Source: Streptomyces sp. NRRL F-5126
GTDB taxonomy: Bacteria; Actinomycetota; Actinomycetes; Streptomycetales; Streptomycetaceae
Assembly: GCF_000721265.1 (NCBI RefSeq)
Contig: NZ_JOFZ01000010.1
Span: 310,001-374,000 of the forward strand
Length of the DNA stretch: 64,000 bases
Direction of reading: 5' to 3'
Below the pieces are notes generated by a model. The model made no database searches. It had not been told where the DNA came from and saw only the letters and a list, made by a program, of their open reading frames with translations. Shown one piece after another: positions 1 through 9,025 of this stretch. The translations under genes were made by a program, and so were the position numbers. How positions within the stretch are numbered: position 1 is the stretch's first letter; each line of letters opens with the position of its first letter.

Positions 1-1311
1 AACCGATTCAACCGCCTGGCCCATGCCGAGGAGGTGCTCGCGGCCGGCGGTGTGGACTTCGTGGCGATGGCGCGGCCGTTCCTCGCGGACCCGGCGATCG
101 TGACGAAGTCGCGTGAGGGCAGGACGGACTCGGTCGACCTCTGCATCGCCTGCAACGAGGCGTGCATCGACAGGTCGTTCGGCACCGAGCGGGTCTCCTG
201 CCTGGTCAACCCCCGCGCGGGGTACGAGGCGGACTTCGCGGCTGCCGGCCCCGCCGGCGCCGTCCCTGGGGCGAGCGGGCCCAAGAGGCGCTACGCGGTG
301 GTCGGCGCCGGTATCGCCGGGCTCCAGGCCGCCCGTACCCTGCTCGATCTCGGGCACGACGTCGAGGTGTTCGAGGCGGCGTGCGAGCCGGGCGGCCAGT
401 TCCGGATGGCGGGCCAGGTGCCCGGCAAGGCGGACTTCGCCGCGACCATCCGGCACCACGTCGCCGAACTCGCCGAGCGCGGCGCACCGTTGCACCTGGG
501 CCACCGCATCGGCCGGAAGGACACCGCGCTGCTGCGCACGTTCGACGGTGTGGTGCTCGCCAGCGGTGTGCTGCCCGTGCGGCCCACGCTGCCGGGTCTG
601 GCGCTGCCAGGCGTCGTCGACTACGCCCAGGCGTTCGCCGCACCGCACGTGCTCGGGCCGAGGGTCGCCGTGATCGGCGGCGGCGGCATCGCCGTCGACC
701 TGGCGCACCTGCTGACCGCGGGCAACGTGCGGGAGCCCACACCCGCGGAGTTCCTCGCGTCGCACGCGGTCACGGGCGGCTCCCCCGGCCCCGCGCGACC
801 CGCGGCGCCCGCGCGTGAGGTCACACTGATGCGGCGCGGCGGCAGGGTCGGCGCGGGCATCGGGCCAAGCACGCGCTGGGTCGCCCTGTCTCAGCTGCGC
901 GCGGCGGGCGTCACGACGCTGGTGGGCGTCGCGTACGAGGAGATCACGCGCGAGGGCGTGGTGGTCACGGACGCGGAAGGCGAGCGGCGCCTGGTGGCCG
1001 CCGACCACGTGGTGCTCGCGGCCGGACAGGAACCGGAGCGCGACGCCCGGGCGACGCTGCGGGGGGCCGGCGTGGTGTTCGAGGCGGCCGGCGGTGTGAC
1101 GGGCGCGGCGGGGCTCAACGCGGTGCGCGCCACCGCGGAGGGGCTGCGTGCGGCACACCGCCTCGTCGCCCGGACGGCCGGGGTGCCAGGTGCCGATGCC
1201 GGTGCCACGGAGTCCGGTACCGGTTTCGCAACGGACCCCGTGGCCGTGTCGTCGCGAATGGGTACGAAACCGGCGTCCGGCCACCACACGAACGTGGCAG
1301 CCGGGGCGTGA
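1..1311 (+). CDS. 2,4-dienoyl-CoA reductase / old-yellow-enzyme-type NADH:flavin oxidoreductase, 5'-truncated
   Basis: The reading frame is open from the first base, so the gene begins outside the window; 436 residues of the C-terminal part are visible. The start of the visible part is the end of an FMN-binding TIM barrel (GVDFVAMARPFLADP near residue 20). A cysteine cluster follows (C48-x2-C51-x3-C55 and C67), as in the 4Fe-4S site of FadH/trimethylamine dehydrogenase-type enzymes. Then comes an FAD/NAD(P)-binding Rossmann region (VVGAGIAGLQAA) and a second nucleotide fold (VAVIGGGGIAVD). The family reduces enoyl or dienoyl CoA esters with NAD(P)H through FMN, Fe-S and FAD. A ketosynthase and an acyl-CoA ligase follow on the same strand, which suggests acyl-chain or aromatic-acid metabolism. 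The substrate cannot be told. About 50 Gly/Ala-rich residues at the C-terminus look non-conserved. Confidence 0.85.
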   Translation, partial: NRFNRLAHAEEVLAAGGVDFVAMARPFLADPAIVTKSREGRTDSVDLCIACNEACIDRSFGTERVSCLVNPRAGYEADFAAAGPAGAVPGASGPKRRYAVVGAGIAGLQAARTLLDLGHDVEVFEAACEPGGQFRMAGQVPGKADFAATIRHHVAELAERGAPLHLGHRIGRKDTALLRTFDGVVLASGVLPVRPTLPGLALPGVVDYAQAFAAPHVLGPRVAVIGGGGIAVDLAHLLTAGNVREPTPAEFLASHAVTGGSPGPARPAAPAREVTLMRRGGRVGAGIGPSTRWVALSQLRAAGVTTLVGVAYEEITREGVVVTDAEGERRLVAADHVVLAAGQEPERDARATLRGAGVVFEAAGGVTGAAGLNAVRATAEGLRAAHRLVARTAGVPGADAGATESGTGFATDPVAVSSRMGTKPASGHHTNVAAGA

Positions 1312-1440
1312 CGGACATACGGCGCGTATGCGGCGGGCATATCGCGCGGAGTCCGCGACTTTCATCGACAACGGCAGGATTGTGGTTCAAGGTTTGGCAG
1401 GCCCACGCCTGGCAGTCCGTGGCCGAGCAGGAGGAGCGCA

Positions 1441-2691
1441 GTGCAGAGCAATCAGCAAGTCGTGGTGACGGGTTTCGGCGCCCTCACCCCCGTCGGGAAC
1501 GACCGGGAGAGCACCTGGCAGGCGCTCCTCGCCGGCAAGTCGGGTGTCGCGCCCATCACCCGGTTCAACGCGTCGGGCATGCCGACGAGCATCGCCGGCG
1601 AGGTCACCGGCTTTGACCCGGCCGATCTGCTGGACCGCAAGCGCCAGCGCCGCTCGGCGCGCTTCTCCCAGCTGGCGATCGCTGCGGCGCGCGAGGCGGT
1701 GGCGGACGCGGGCCTGACCATCGGCGAGGAAGACGGGGGCGCCCCGGCGGGCCGCGTCGGTGTGGTGGTGAACAACGCGGTGGCCGGCATGGACGGTGTG
1801 GAGAACGCCGTGGACACCATGCACATGGACCCGCGCAAGGTGAACCCGTACTTCGTCTCGTCGGTCATCCCGAACATGCCCGCCTGCGAGGTCGCGATCG
1901 ACCTCGGTGTGCGCGGCCCGGTGACGGCTTCCGCGCTCGCCTGCGCCAGCGGCATCTACGCGCTGCTCGAGGCCCGCAGGCTGATCCTGTCGGGCGAGGC
2001 CGACGTGGTGATCGCGGGCGGCACCGACTCGGCGATCACACCGGTCATGTTCAGCGGCCTGTCCAACATGGGCGCCCTCTCGCGCCGCAACGACGACCCG
2101 GCCCACGCGAGCCGCCCCTTCGACGCGGACCGGGACGGGTTCGTCTTCGGCGAGGGCGCCGTGGTGTGCGTGCTGGAGTCCGCCGAGCACGCACAGGCGC
2201 GCGGCGCCCGCCCGTATGCCGAGGTCGCCGGTGGCGCGCTGACGTCGGACGCCTTCCACGTCTCCGCCCCCGACCCGAGCGGCGAGGGGGCGATGGAGGC
2301 GATGCGGCTCGCGCTGCGTGCCTCGGACACCGACGCCGGTGACATCGACTACATCTGCGCGCACGGCACGAGCACCCGCATCAACGACCTGACGGAGACC
2401 CGCGCGATCAGGGGCGTCTACGGCTCGCACGCGTACGATCTGACGGTCAGCTCACCCAAGTCCATGGTGGGCCACCTCATCGGCGCGGCAGGCTCGCTCT
2501 CGGCGATGGTGTGCGCGCTCGCGATCAGGGACGGCGTCGTGCCGCCCACGATCAACCTGGACACCCCGGGCGAGGAGTGCGACCTCGACTACGTGCCGCA
2601 CACCGCACGGCAGAGCGAGGTGCGGGCCGCCGCGGTCAACGCGTTCGGCTTCGGCGGCCAGAACTGCGTCGCCGTGCTGCGCGCGGTCTGA
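1441..2691 (+). CDS. 3-oxoacyl-ACP synthase II-like ketosynthase (FabF family)
   Basis: 416 residues, full length for a FabF-type condensing enzyme. The GTG start is chosen because GAGGAG lies 5-10 bases upstream. The active-site triad is visible: Cys168 in ALACASG, His308 in CAHGTST and His345 in SMVGHLIGAAG, with Lys340 preceding the last motif. The family condenses malonyl-ACP with an acyl primer. The primary fab operon is not here (no fabD, acpP or fabH beside it), and no acyl carrier protein is visible. This is therefore probably an accessory ketosynthase working with the upstream reductase and the acyl-CoA ligase 42 bases downstream. The active-site context ACASG differs slightly from the usual ACATG. 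The condensing family is certain; its product is not. Confidence 0.9.
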   Translation: MQSNQQVVVTGFGALTPVGNDRESTWQALLAGKSGVAPITRFNASGMPTSIAGEVTGFDPADLLDRKRQRRSARFSQLAIAAAREAVADAGLTIGEEDGGAPAGRVGVVVNNAVAGMDGVENAVDTMHMDPRKVNPYFVSSVIPNMPACEVAIDLGVRGPVTASALACASGIYALLEARRLILSGEADVVIAGGTDSAITPVMFSGLSNMGALSRRNDDPAHASRPFDADRDGFVFGEGAVVCVLESAEHAQARGARPYAEVAGGALTSDAFHVSAPDPSGEGAMEAMRLALRASDTDAGDIDYICAHGTSTRINDLTETRAIRGVYGSHAYDLTVSSPKSMVGHLIGAAGSLSAMVCALAIRDGVVPPTINLDTPGEECDLDYVPHTARQSEVRAAAVNAFGFGGQNCVAVLRAV

Positions 2692-2733
2692 GAAGCACGG
2701 GGCCGCCGGAAGGCCCCTCGAGAGGAAGACATC

Positions 2734-4419
2734 ATGAACCACCCGGATCCCGCCGGGACGCCCGGCTACGACCCGACCGCCTACCGCGCCGTGTTCGAGA
2801 GCCGTTTCACGTACTGGGCGGGCTTCGAGCGCAACACGCACCGCTACGCGCGCTCCCGCGCGATGCACGATCCCGCGTCGGGCCGCGACTGGACGTACGC
2901 CGAGCTGGGGGCCGAGGTGGAGCGGCTTGCCGCCGGCCTCGCGGCGTCCGGGGTGCGCGCGGGCGACCTCGTCGCCTACCAGCTGTTCAACACGCCGGAG
3001 TTCGCGCTGCTCTACCTGGCGACGCAGCGGCTGGGCGCGATCGGCTCGCCGATCAACTTCCGTCTGGCGCCTGGCGAGACGGCGCACGTGCTGTCCACCG
3101 GCAGGCCCCGCGCCTTCGTGTACGACACGGCCGTCGCGGAGAACGCGGCGCGTGCGCTCTCGCTCGCGGACCACGCACCCGAGTTGGTGGTGCACGTACC
3201 CTCGGGCTCCGCGGGTGACGCTCCGCTGCCGGGTTCGGTGGCCTTCGGCGACGTGCTGGAGCGCGGCCAGGGCGCCGCGCCGCTGCCCGCGCCCGACGGC
3301 GGTGTGTACGCGGAGACCACCCGCCTGTACACGTCGGGCACCACGGGCATGCCGAAGGGCGTGCCGCTGAACAACGCGACCGAGGTGCTGTCCGCCCACG
3401 ACGTGATCATGCACTTCCCGCTGTCCCCCGAGGACCGCACGCTGAACATGACCCCGTGGTTCCATCGCGGCGGCCTGTACGCGGGCGGACCCAACCCGGT
3501 GTTCTACATCGGCGGGGAGACGGTGCCGCTGCGCCACTTCGACGCGGACACGGTCCTCGACCTGGTGCAGGAGCGCGGGATCACGTTCCTGATCGGCGCA
3601 CCCACCAACCTGGAGCGGCTCGCGGACGCGCAGGAGTCCGCCGCGCGCGACCTGTCGTCGCTGCGCGGCATCGTGACCATGGGCGCGCCGCTGGACCGTG
3701 CCGCCTGCCTGCGCTACCAGCGGGTGCTCACGGAGCGCATCTTCAACGGGTACGGCACCACGGAGGCGTTCTGGAACACGTTCCTGCGCCCCGCCGACCT
3801 GCCGGACCACGCGGGCAGCGCGGGCCGCGCGTCCACGGACGACGACGTCGCGGTCGTGAAGGTGCACGAGGACCGGCGCGCGGCCCCCGGCGACCTCGCG
3901 GCCAAGGACGGCCAGGAGATCGGCGAGGTCATCGTCCGCTCCCCGAAGTCCGGCTACGGCTACACGGGCCGCCCGGACGAGGAGGCGGCCAACTTCCGTG
4001 ACGGCTGGCTCTACATCGGCGACCTGGCCACCTGGGACGAGGACGAGTACGTGACGATCGTCGGCCGCAGGGACGACATGATCCTCTCCGGCGGCGAGAA
4101 CGTGCACCCGGTGCAGGTCGAGGAGGTGCTTGGCGAGCACCCCGGCGTCGCCGACTCGGCCGTGGTCGGGCTGCCCGACCCGGAGTGGGGCCAGCTGGTC
4201 ACGGCCTACGTGGTGCGCAAGGACCCGGCTCTGACCGTGGCCGACTGCGAGAAGCACTGCCGTGCGCACCCGATGCTGGCGGCGTACAAGCGGCCGCGCG
4301 CGTACCGCTTCGTGGACGCGCTGCCGACGACGGCGACCGGCAAGAAGATCCACTACCAGCTGCGCGAGCAGGTGGCGGCGGACGCGGCGGCGGGCCTCAT
4401 CGAGCGCGTCACGCGCTGA
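2734..4419 (+). CDS. AMP-dependent acyl-CoA synthetase/ligase
   Basis: 561 residues, typical for the ANL superfamily. The core motifs are present in order: the phosphate loop YTSGTTGMPKG (about residues 199-209), YGTTEAFW (A5), then YIGDLATW, GRRDDMILSGGENVHPVQVEE (A7-A8), and the catalytic-lysine motif PTTATGKKI near residue 535. It activates a carboxylic acid to acyl-AMP and then to acyl-CoA. The ATG at 2734 follows GAGAGGAAG. It is co-directional with the ketosynthase 42 bases upstream, so the two are probably one transcript. The sequence around NMTPWFHRGGLY recalls aromatic or alicyclic acid ligases, but substrate choice cannot be read from the sequence. Confidence 0.88.
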   Translation: MNHPDPAGTPGYDPTAYRAVFESRFTYWAGFERNTHRYARSRAMHDPASGRDWTYAELGAEVERLAAGLAASGVRAGDLVAYQLFNTPEFALLYLATQRLGAIGSPINFRLAPGETAHVLSTGRPRAFVYDTAVAENAARALSLADHAPELVVHVPSGSAGDAPLPGSVAFGDVLERGQGAAPLPAPDGGVYAETTRLYTSGTTGMPKGVPLNNATEVLSAHDVIMHFPLSPEDRTLNMTPWFHRGGLYAGGPNPVFYIGGETVPLRHFDADTVLDLVQERGITFLIGAPTNLERLADAQESAARDLSSLRGIVTMGAPLDRAACLRYQRVLTERIFNGYGTTEAFWNTFLRPADLPDHAGSAGRASTDDDVAVVKVHEDRRAAPGDLAAKDGQEIGEVIVRSPKSGYGYTGRPDEEAANFRDGWLYIGDLATWDEDEYVTIVGRRDDMILSGGENVHPVQVEEVLGEHPGVADSAVVGLPDPEWGQLVTAYVVRKDPALTVADCEKHCRAHPMLAAYKRPRAYRFVDALPTTATGKKIHYQLREQVAADAAAGLIERVTR

Positions 4420-4426
4420 CGGCCCC

Positions 4427-4459
4427 CCGGCCTCCCGCGTCTCAGGTGCGGGAGGCCGG
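4427..4459. terminator. Bidirectional hairpin terminator
   Basis: Perfect 12-bp stem: CCGGCCTCCCGC at 4427-4438 pairs with its complement at 4448-4459 around a 9-base loop. It lies in the 44-base gap between the convergent ligase gene (stop 4419) and the membrane-protein gene (stop 4464), so it can serve both. There is no U-tract, as is usual in Streptomyces. Confidence 0.75.
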
Positions 4460-4463
4460 AGCG

Positions 4464-5357
4464 TCACATCACCCGCGACTTGGGCGGCGCCGAGCCGCTG
4501 GCCAGCGGCGACCTGGCGAGTTCCATGCACCCCGCGGCGATGAGGGCCACCGCGAAGAGTTCGGGCGCGAGCCACCAGCCGGTGCGCATGTGCTCGCCGA
4601 ACAGCATCACGCCGTACGTGATGCTGATGAGCGCGTCGCCGAGGGTGAGCATGGGCTGCGAGGCCACGAGGGACCCGGCCTGGAGCGCGTTCTGGAGCAG
4701 GAACAGCGCGCCGACACCGGCCACGGCGGTCCCGTAGAGCTGCCAGGACTCGAAGAGCTTCACGATGCCGTCCCCGTCCTCGAGCCGGGCCATGGCGTCC
4801 TTCATCAGCGCCGCGGTCAGCGCGTAGCCGCACGCGGCGGCGAGGCCGAAGAGCGCGGCCCTCGCGTTGCCGCGCACCCGCTGCGCGAAGCCGATCAGCA
4901 CGCCCTCGAAGACGACGGTGGCGATCAGCGCGGGGATCCACACGAGGCCCTGCACGGTCTCGGAGCCGCCGCCGGGCGCCGCGGTCGCCATGCCGAGGGT
5001 GAGGCCGCAGGTGACGGCGGCGACGCCGTACCAGGCGGTGCGGGGCAGCGGGCAGCGGAAGACGTAACCGGCGATGAGCAGTGTCGAAGGCAGTTCGATG
5101 ACGAAGATCGGCTGCACCACGGCGATCGGCCCGGTCGCGAGCGCGACCGCCTGGCAGACGGCCGCGACGATGACCATGCAGATCCCGGCGAGCCATACCC
5201 GCTTCCTGACCAGCTGGCGGATGAGGGACAGGTGCAGGGCGTCGCTGTCGGGGACGGTGGACGCGGCGCGGCGCTGCAGCACCGACGCGGAGCCGTTGCT
5301 GATGGCGGTCAGCACGGCGAAGAGGACACTGATCACCTGACCATTTTGCGTGTACAT
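4464..5357 (-). CDS. DMT-superfamily membrane protein (EamA/RhaT-like)
   Basis: A hydrophobic protein of 297 residues with about ten membrane spans, for example VISVLFAVLTAISNGSASVLQ at the N-terminus, then IAVVQPIFVIELPSTLLIAGY and ALFGLAAACGYALTAALM. The organisation suggests two EamA-like halves. Such proteins are drug/metabolite transporters or uncharacterised membrane proteins. I chose the ATG at 5357. An in-frame GTG at 5336 is also possible, and neither has a strong ribosome binding site. The gene faces the acyl-CoA ligase convergently and diverges from the pseudouridine synthase. No substrate can be inferred. Confidence 0.75.
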   Translation of the reverse strand: MYTQNGQVISVLFAVLTAISNGSASVLQRRAASTVPDSDALHLSLIRQLVRKRVWLAGICMVIVAAVCQAVALATGPIAVVQPIFVIELPSTLLIAGYVFRCPLPRTAWYGVAAVTCGLTLGMATAAPGGGSETVQGLVWIPALIATVVFEGVLIGFAQRVRGNARAALFGLAAACGYALTAALMKDAMARLEDGDGIVKLFESWQLYGTAVAGVGALFLLQNALQAGSLVASQPMLTLGDALISITYGVMLFGEHMRTGWWLAPELFAVALIAAGCMELARSPLASGSAPPKSRVM

Positions 5358-5467
5358 GGGACCGAGACAGAAATCAGGGCCGTCCCCCGCAGGTCGCCGC
5401 CGCGATCCGGCGCCGGGACGCCCGGGCGCTGCGACGCTGCTCACGGCTCGGCCGTAGGCTGCCCGGT

Positions 5468-6400
5468 GTGGTGCGCAGACACAGAACACCGGCCTCGCCG
5501 CTGGCGCAGCGTGACGGTGTGGACGCCGTGCGGGTACGGCTGCCCGCGGACCCGGAGGGCCGGTGGGCGACGGTGGGTGACCACCTGGTGGACCGCTTCG
5601 GCGCGGCCGTCGGCGCTGCCCGGGTCCGCGCCATGGCGCGCGAGGGGCGGTTCGTGACGTGCGACGGCCGCGCGCTCACCCCCGGCAGGCCGTACGAGCC
5701 CGGCCTGTACGTGTTCTTCCACCGCGACCTGCCGGCGGAGGCGCGTGTGCCCTTCGGGATCGATGTCGTCCACCGTGACGAACGGCTGGTCGTGGTGGAC
5801 AAGCCGCACTTCCTCGCCACCACGCCGCGCGGCTCGCACGTGGCCGAGACGCTGGTGGCGCGGCTGCGGCGCGATCTCGGCCTGCCCGCTCTGCGGCCCG
5901 CCCACCGGCTGGACCGGCTGACCGCGGGCCTCGTGCTGCTGGTGGTGCGCCCCGAGGACCGCGGCGCCTACCAGCGGCTGTTCGCTCAGCGGCAGGTGCG
6001 CAAGGTGTACGAGGCGGTCGCCGCCCACGACCCCGAGGTGGCGCTGCCGCGCACGGTGCGCAGCCGGATCGAGAAGGAGCGGGGCGTGCTCGCGGCGCGC
6101 GAGGTGCCCGGCGCGCCCAACAGCGAGACGCGCGTCGAACTGGCCGCGCACGGCGGCCTCGGCGGCTACCGCCTCACACCTTCGACGGGGCGCACCCACC
6201 AGTTGCGGGTCCACATGAACGCGCTGGGGCTGCCCCTGCTGCACGACCCGCTGTACCCGGCCGTGCGAGACGAGGCCCCGGACGACTACCAGCGGCCGCT
6301 GCAGCTCCTCGCGAGGACACTGGAGTTCACCGACCCGCTGACGGGCGCGCGGCACGGCTTCACCAGCGGGCTGCGCCTCGCCGAGTGGCCCGGGGCCTGA
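5468..6400 (+). CDS. RluA-family RNA pseudouridine synthase
   Basis: 310 residues. The RluA catalytic signature is clear: HRLDRLTAGLVLLV near residues 147-160, where the Asp of HRLD is the nucleophile that isomerises uridine in rRNA or tRNA. Other family motifs are DVVHRDERLVVVDKP before it and GRTHQLRVHMNALGLPLLHDPLY after it. The first ~60 residues (DLPADPEGRWATVGDHLVDRF) form an S4-like extension. There are two adjacent GTG codons at 5468 and 5471; I take the first. Transcription diverges from the membrane protein. The exact target uridine cannot be predicted. Confidence 0.88.
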   Translation: MVRRHRTPASPLAQRDGVDAVRVRLPADPEGRWATVGDHLVDRFGAAVGAARVRAMAREGRFVTCDGRALTPGRPYEPGLYVFFHRDLPAEARVPFGIDVVHRDERLVVVDKPHFLATTPRGSHVAETLVARLRRDLGLPALRPAHRLDRLTAGLVLLVVRPEDRGAYQRLFAQRQVRKVYEAVAAHDPEVALPRTVRSRIEKERGVLAAREVPGAPNSETRVELAAHGGLGGYRLTPSTGRTHQLRVHMNALGLPLLHDPLYPAVRDEAPDDYQRPLQLLARTLEFTDPLTGARHGFTSGLRLAEWPGA

Positions 6401-6406
6401 AAGGCG

Positions 6407-7039
6407 TCAGTGACCCCGTTCGATCCACTCCGCCAGGTGGGGCGCCTCCGCGCCGATCGTCGTCGAGTCGCCGTGGCCGGTCCTGACCACCGTGTCGGGC
6501 GGCAGGGTCAGCAGGCGGTCCCTGATCGAGTCGATGATGGCGGGGAAGTCGGAGAAGGAGCGTCCTGTGGCGCCGGGCCCGCCCTTGAAGAGGGTGTCTC
6601 CGGTGAAGACCGTCGAGAGGCCCGGCGCGTACAGGCACACAGCGCCGGGCGCGTGGCCCGGCGTGTGCAGCACCCGCAGGTCGGTGCCCGCGACGGTGAT
6701 GGTCTGCCCGTCGGCGAGTTCGCCGTCGGGCGCCTCGTCGGGGTGGGTCAGCTGCCACAGCGGCAGGTCGTCCGGGTGCAGCAGCACCGTGGCGCCGGTG
6801 GCGGCGGCGAGTGCCGGGGCCGCGCCGACGTGGTCGTCGTGGGCGTGCGTGCACAGGACGGCTCTCAGCGTCCTGGTGCCGAGCGCCGCCTTGATCGCGG
6901 CGGCGTCGTGCGGGGCGTCGATGACGACGGCCTCGGTGTCGTCGCCGACGATCCACACGTTGTTGTCGACGTCCCAGGTGCCGCCGTCGAGGGAGAAGGT
7001 GCCGGACGTGACGAGGTGGTCGACGCGGGCCGCCATCAC
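6407..7039 (-). CDS. Metallo-beta-lactamase-fold hydrolase of the mycothiol formaldehyde pathway
   Basis: 210 residues with the zinc-binding motif THAHDDH at residues 64-70, plus later HTPGHAPG and GHGDST motifs that complete a binuclear metal site, as in glyoxalase-II-type thioesterases. Its start codon overlaps the stop of the S-(hydroxymethyl)mycothiol dehydrogenase by four bases (ATGA), so the pair is translationally coupled. The likely job, inferred from this coupling, is hydrolysis of the S-formyl- or acyl-mycothiol produced by the dehydrogenase to release formate and mycothiol. The fold is certain; the substrate is inferred. Confidence 0.85.
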   Translation of the reverse strand: MMAARVDHLVTSGTFSLDGGTWDVDNNVWIVGDDTEAVVIDAPHDAAAIKAALGTRTLRAVLCTHAHDDHVGAAPALAAATGATVLLHPDDLPLWQLTHPDEAPDGELADGQTITVAGTDLRVLHTPGHAPGAVCLYAPGLSTVFTGDTLFKGGPGATGRSFSDFPAIIDSIRDRLLTLPPDTVVRTGHGDSTTIGAEAPHLAEWIERGH

Positions 7040-8121
7040 AGCACCACGACCGAGCGCAGCACGCCGCCCTCGTGCATCCGGCCGAACGCGGCCTCGACGT
7101 CGTCGAGTCCGATGGTCTCCGTGACGAACGCGCCGAGGTCGATGCGGCCCTGGCGGTGCAGGTCGATCAGCATCGGGAAGTCGCGCGAGGGCAGGCAGTC
7201 GCCGTACCAGGACGACTTGAGCGCGCCGCCGCGCCCGAACACATCGAGCAGCGGCAGGTCGATCCTCATCTCCGGTGTCGGCACGCCCACGAGGACGACC
7301 GTGCCCGCCAGGTCGCGTGCGTAGAAGGCCTGTTCGTAGGTCTCGGGCCGGCCGACCGCCTCGATGACGACGTCGGCGCCGAACCCGCCCGTCAGGGAGC
7401 GGATCGCCTCCACCGGGTCCTGGTCACTGGAGTCGACGGTGTGGGTCGCGCCGATCTCCGCGGCCTTCGCCAGCTTCTTGCTGTCGATGTCCACCGCGAT
7501 CACCTTCGCCGCGCCCGCGAGGCGCGCGCCGAGCACCGCCGCGTCCCCGACGCCGCCGCACCCGATCACCGCGACCGAGTCGCCGCGGCCCACGTTGCCG
7601 GTGTTGAGCGCGGCGCCGATGCCGGCCATCACACCGCACCCGAGCAGTCCGGCGACCTCGGGCGACACCTCGGGGTCGACCTTGGTGCACTGCCCGGCCG
7701 CGACGAGTGTCTTCTCGGCGAACGCGCCGATGCCCAGCGCGGGCGTCAGCTCCGTGCCGTCGAGCAGTGTCATCTTCTGCCGGGCGTTGTGCGTGTCGAA
7801 GCAGTACCACGGCTTGCCCCGCAGGCACGCGCGGCACTGGCCGCACACCGCGCGCCAGTTGAGGACGACGAAGTCGCCGGGCGCCACCTCCGTGACGCCG
7901 TCCCCCACCGACTCGACGACGCCGGCGGCCTCGTGACCGAGCAGGAACGGGAATTCGTCGTTGATGCCGCCCTGCTTGTAGTGCAGGTCCGTGTGGCACA
8001 CGCCGCACGCCTGGACCTTCACCACCGCCTCGCCGGGGCCAGGGTCGGGTACGACGACGGTCTCGATCCGCACGGGCTCGTTCTTGCCCGGTGCCACGAC
8101 TCCCCGCACCTGCTGTGCCAT
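7036..8121 (-). CDS. mscR: S-(hydroxymethyl)mycothiol dehydrogenase
   Basis: 361 residues from the ATG at 8121, the usual length for this zinc-dependent class III-like alcohol dehydrogenase. An in-frame start at 8166 would add 15 uncharacteristic residues. Catalytic-zinc ligands are Cys42 (ACGVCHTD) and His63 (GHEAAG). The structural zinc loop has Cys93, 96, 99 and 107 ([15 protein letters not shown]). The NAD-binding glycine motif is [15 protein letters not shown]. The enzyme oxidises the adduct of formaldehyde and mycothiol, the actinobacterial counterpart of glutathione-dependent formaldehyde dehydrogenase. The downstream metallohydrolase overlaps it by 4 bp and should complete the detoxification. 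GGAGAGG lies about 11 bases before the ATG. Confidence 0.88.
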   Translation of the reverse strand: MAQQVRGVVAPGKNEPVRIETVVVPDPGPGEAVVKVQACGVCHTDLHYKQGGINDEFPFLLGHEAAGVVESVGDGVTEVAPGDFVVLNWRAVCGQCRACLRGKPWYCFDTHNARQKMTLLDGTELTPALGIGAFAEKTLVAAGQCTKVDPEVSPEVAGLLGCGVMAGIGAALNTGNVGRGDSVAVIGCGGVGDAAVLGARLAGAAKVIAVDIDSKKLAKAAEIGATHTVDSSDQDPVEAIRSLTGGFGADVVIEAVGRPETYEQAFYARDLAGTVVLVGVPTPEMRIDLPLLDVFGRGGALKSSWYGDCLPSRDFPMLIDLHRQGRIDLGAFVTETIGLDDVEAAFGRMHEGGVLRSVVVL

Positions 8122-8226
8122 TGCCAGGACCTGCCTCTCCTCGGACGCTGCTGCTCGGCGCGACACGTACCGCGTCCACGCGGCACGATCACGTCCAAGG
8201 GTGAGTATGTCCCGTCGCGGCCCGGC

Positions 8227-8928
8227 TCACGGTGCCAGCACGTCGAGTTCCTCCAACGCGCCGACCGCGATCTGCCGGGTCAGCTCCTGCGCGTCGGCCG
8301 CCCTGCCCTCTCGCACGGCCTCGGCGACCTGCACGTGCAGGGTGACGGCCGCGGGTGCCGGGTCCTCGAACATCACCTGGTGGTGGGTGCGGCCCGCGAG
8401 GATCTCGGCCACCACGTCGCCCAGCCTCGCGAACATCTCGTTGCCTGACGCGTTCAGCACGATGCGGTGGAAGGCGACATCGTGCACGAGGTACTCCTCA
8501 AGGCGGCGGCCGCGCGAGGTGGCGACCATGCCGAGGGCGCGCTCGGTGAGGTCGGCGCACTGCTCGGGGGTGGCGTTGCGCGCGGCGAGCCCGGCGGCCA
8601 CCGGTTCGACGGCGGAGCGCAGCACGGTCAGGGACCGCAGCTGGCGCGGCCGGTCGGCGCCGGCGAGGCGCCAGCGGATCACGCGCGGGTCGTAGACGTT
8701 CCAGTGGTCCGAGGGAAGCACGGTGACACCGACCCGGCGCTTCGACTCGACCAGGTGCATGGACTCCAGGACGCGTACGACCTCGCGCACCACGGTGCGT
8801 GACACGTCGAAGCGCTGTGCCACCTCGTCCGTGCGCACCACGCTGCACTGCGGATACTCACCGGCCGTGATGGCGAGACCGAGAGCGTCCAGGACGCGAC
8901 TGTGCTGACCTCGGCCTTCATCACCCAT
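8227..8928 (-). CDS. gntR: FadR-subfamily GntR regulator of the gluconate genes
   Basis: 233 residues. An N-terminal winged helix (VLDALGLAITAGEYP, then DEVAQRFDVSRTVVREVVRVLESMHLVE) is followed by an all-helical FCD effector domain (LRSAVEPVAAGLAARN; then FHRIVLNASGNEMFARLGDVV, which carries metal/effector-binding histidines). It is transcribed divergently from gntK-gntP across a 97-bp AT-richer gap. The usual model is repression relieved by gluconate or 6-phosphogluconate. The ligand is inferred from the neighbours only. Confidence 0.85.
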   Translation of the reverse strand: MGDEGRGQHSRVLDALGLAITAGEYPQCSVVRTDEVAQRFDVSRTVVREVVRVLESMHLVESKRRVGVTVLPSDHWNVYDPRVIRWRLAGADRPRQLRSLTVLRSAVEPVAAGLAARNATPEQCADLTERALGMVATSRGRRLEEYLVHDVAFHRIVLNASGNEMFARLGDVVAEILAGRTHHQVMFEDPAPAAVTLHVQVAEAVREGRAADAQELTRQIAVGALEELDVLAP

Positions 8929-9025
8929 GCCGACAGCTTACGGCGCGTACGGCGTCCTTCACGCAAAAAATAAGTACTACGTTTAAGTCACACACTCTTG
9001 ATTACGTCATACCTGATGAGGTTCA
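8929..9025. promoter_or_regulatory. Divergent gntR / gntK control region
   Basis: A 97-base gap that is clearly more AT-rich than its surroundings around 8965-8990 (run of A, then ATAAGTACTACG). It must hold both divergent promoters and the GntR operator. A small palindrome, ACCT-GATG-AGGT at 9011-9022, sits directly before the gntK start and overlaps its ribosome binding site. It is a candidate operator but too short to be sure of. Confidence 0.5.

Noticed and set aside
1..4419. A complete type II polyketide cluster
   Set aside because: Only one condensing enzyme is present, with no chain-length factor, ACP or cyclase in view.
2452..5196. Very long open frame on the reverse strand (over 900 codons) across the ketosynthase, ligase and membrane-protein genes
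   Set aside because: It is antisense to well-supported genes, is Arg/His/Gly-rich with no family motif, and arises from the extreme third-position GC bias.
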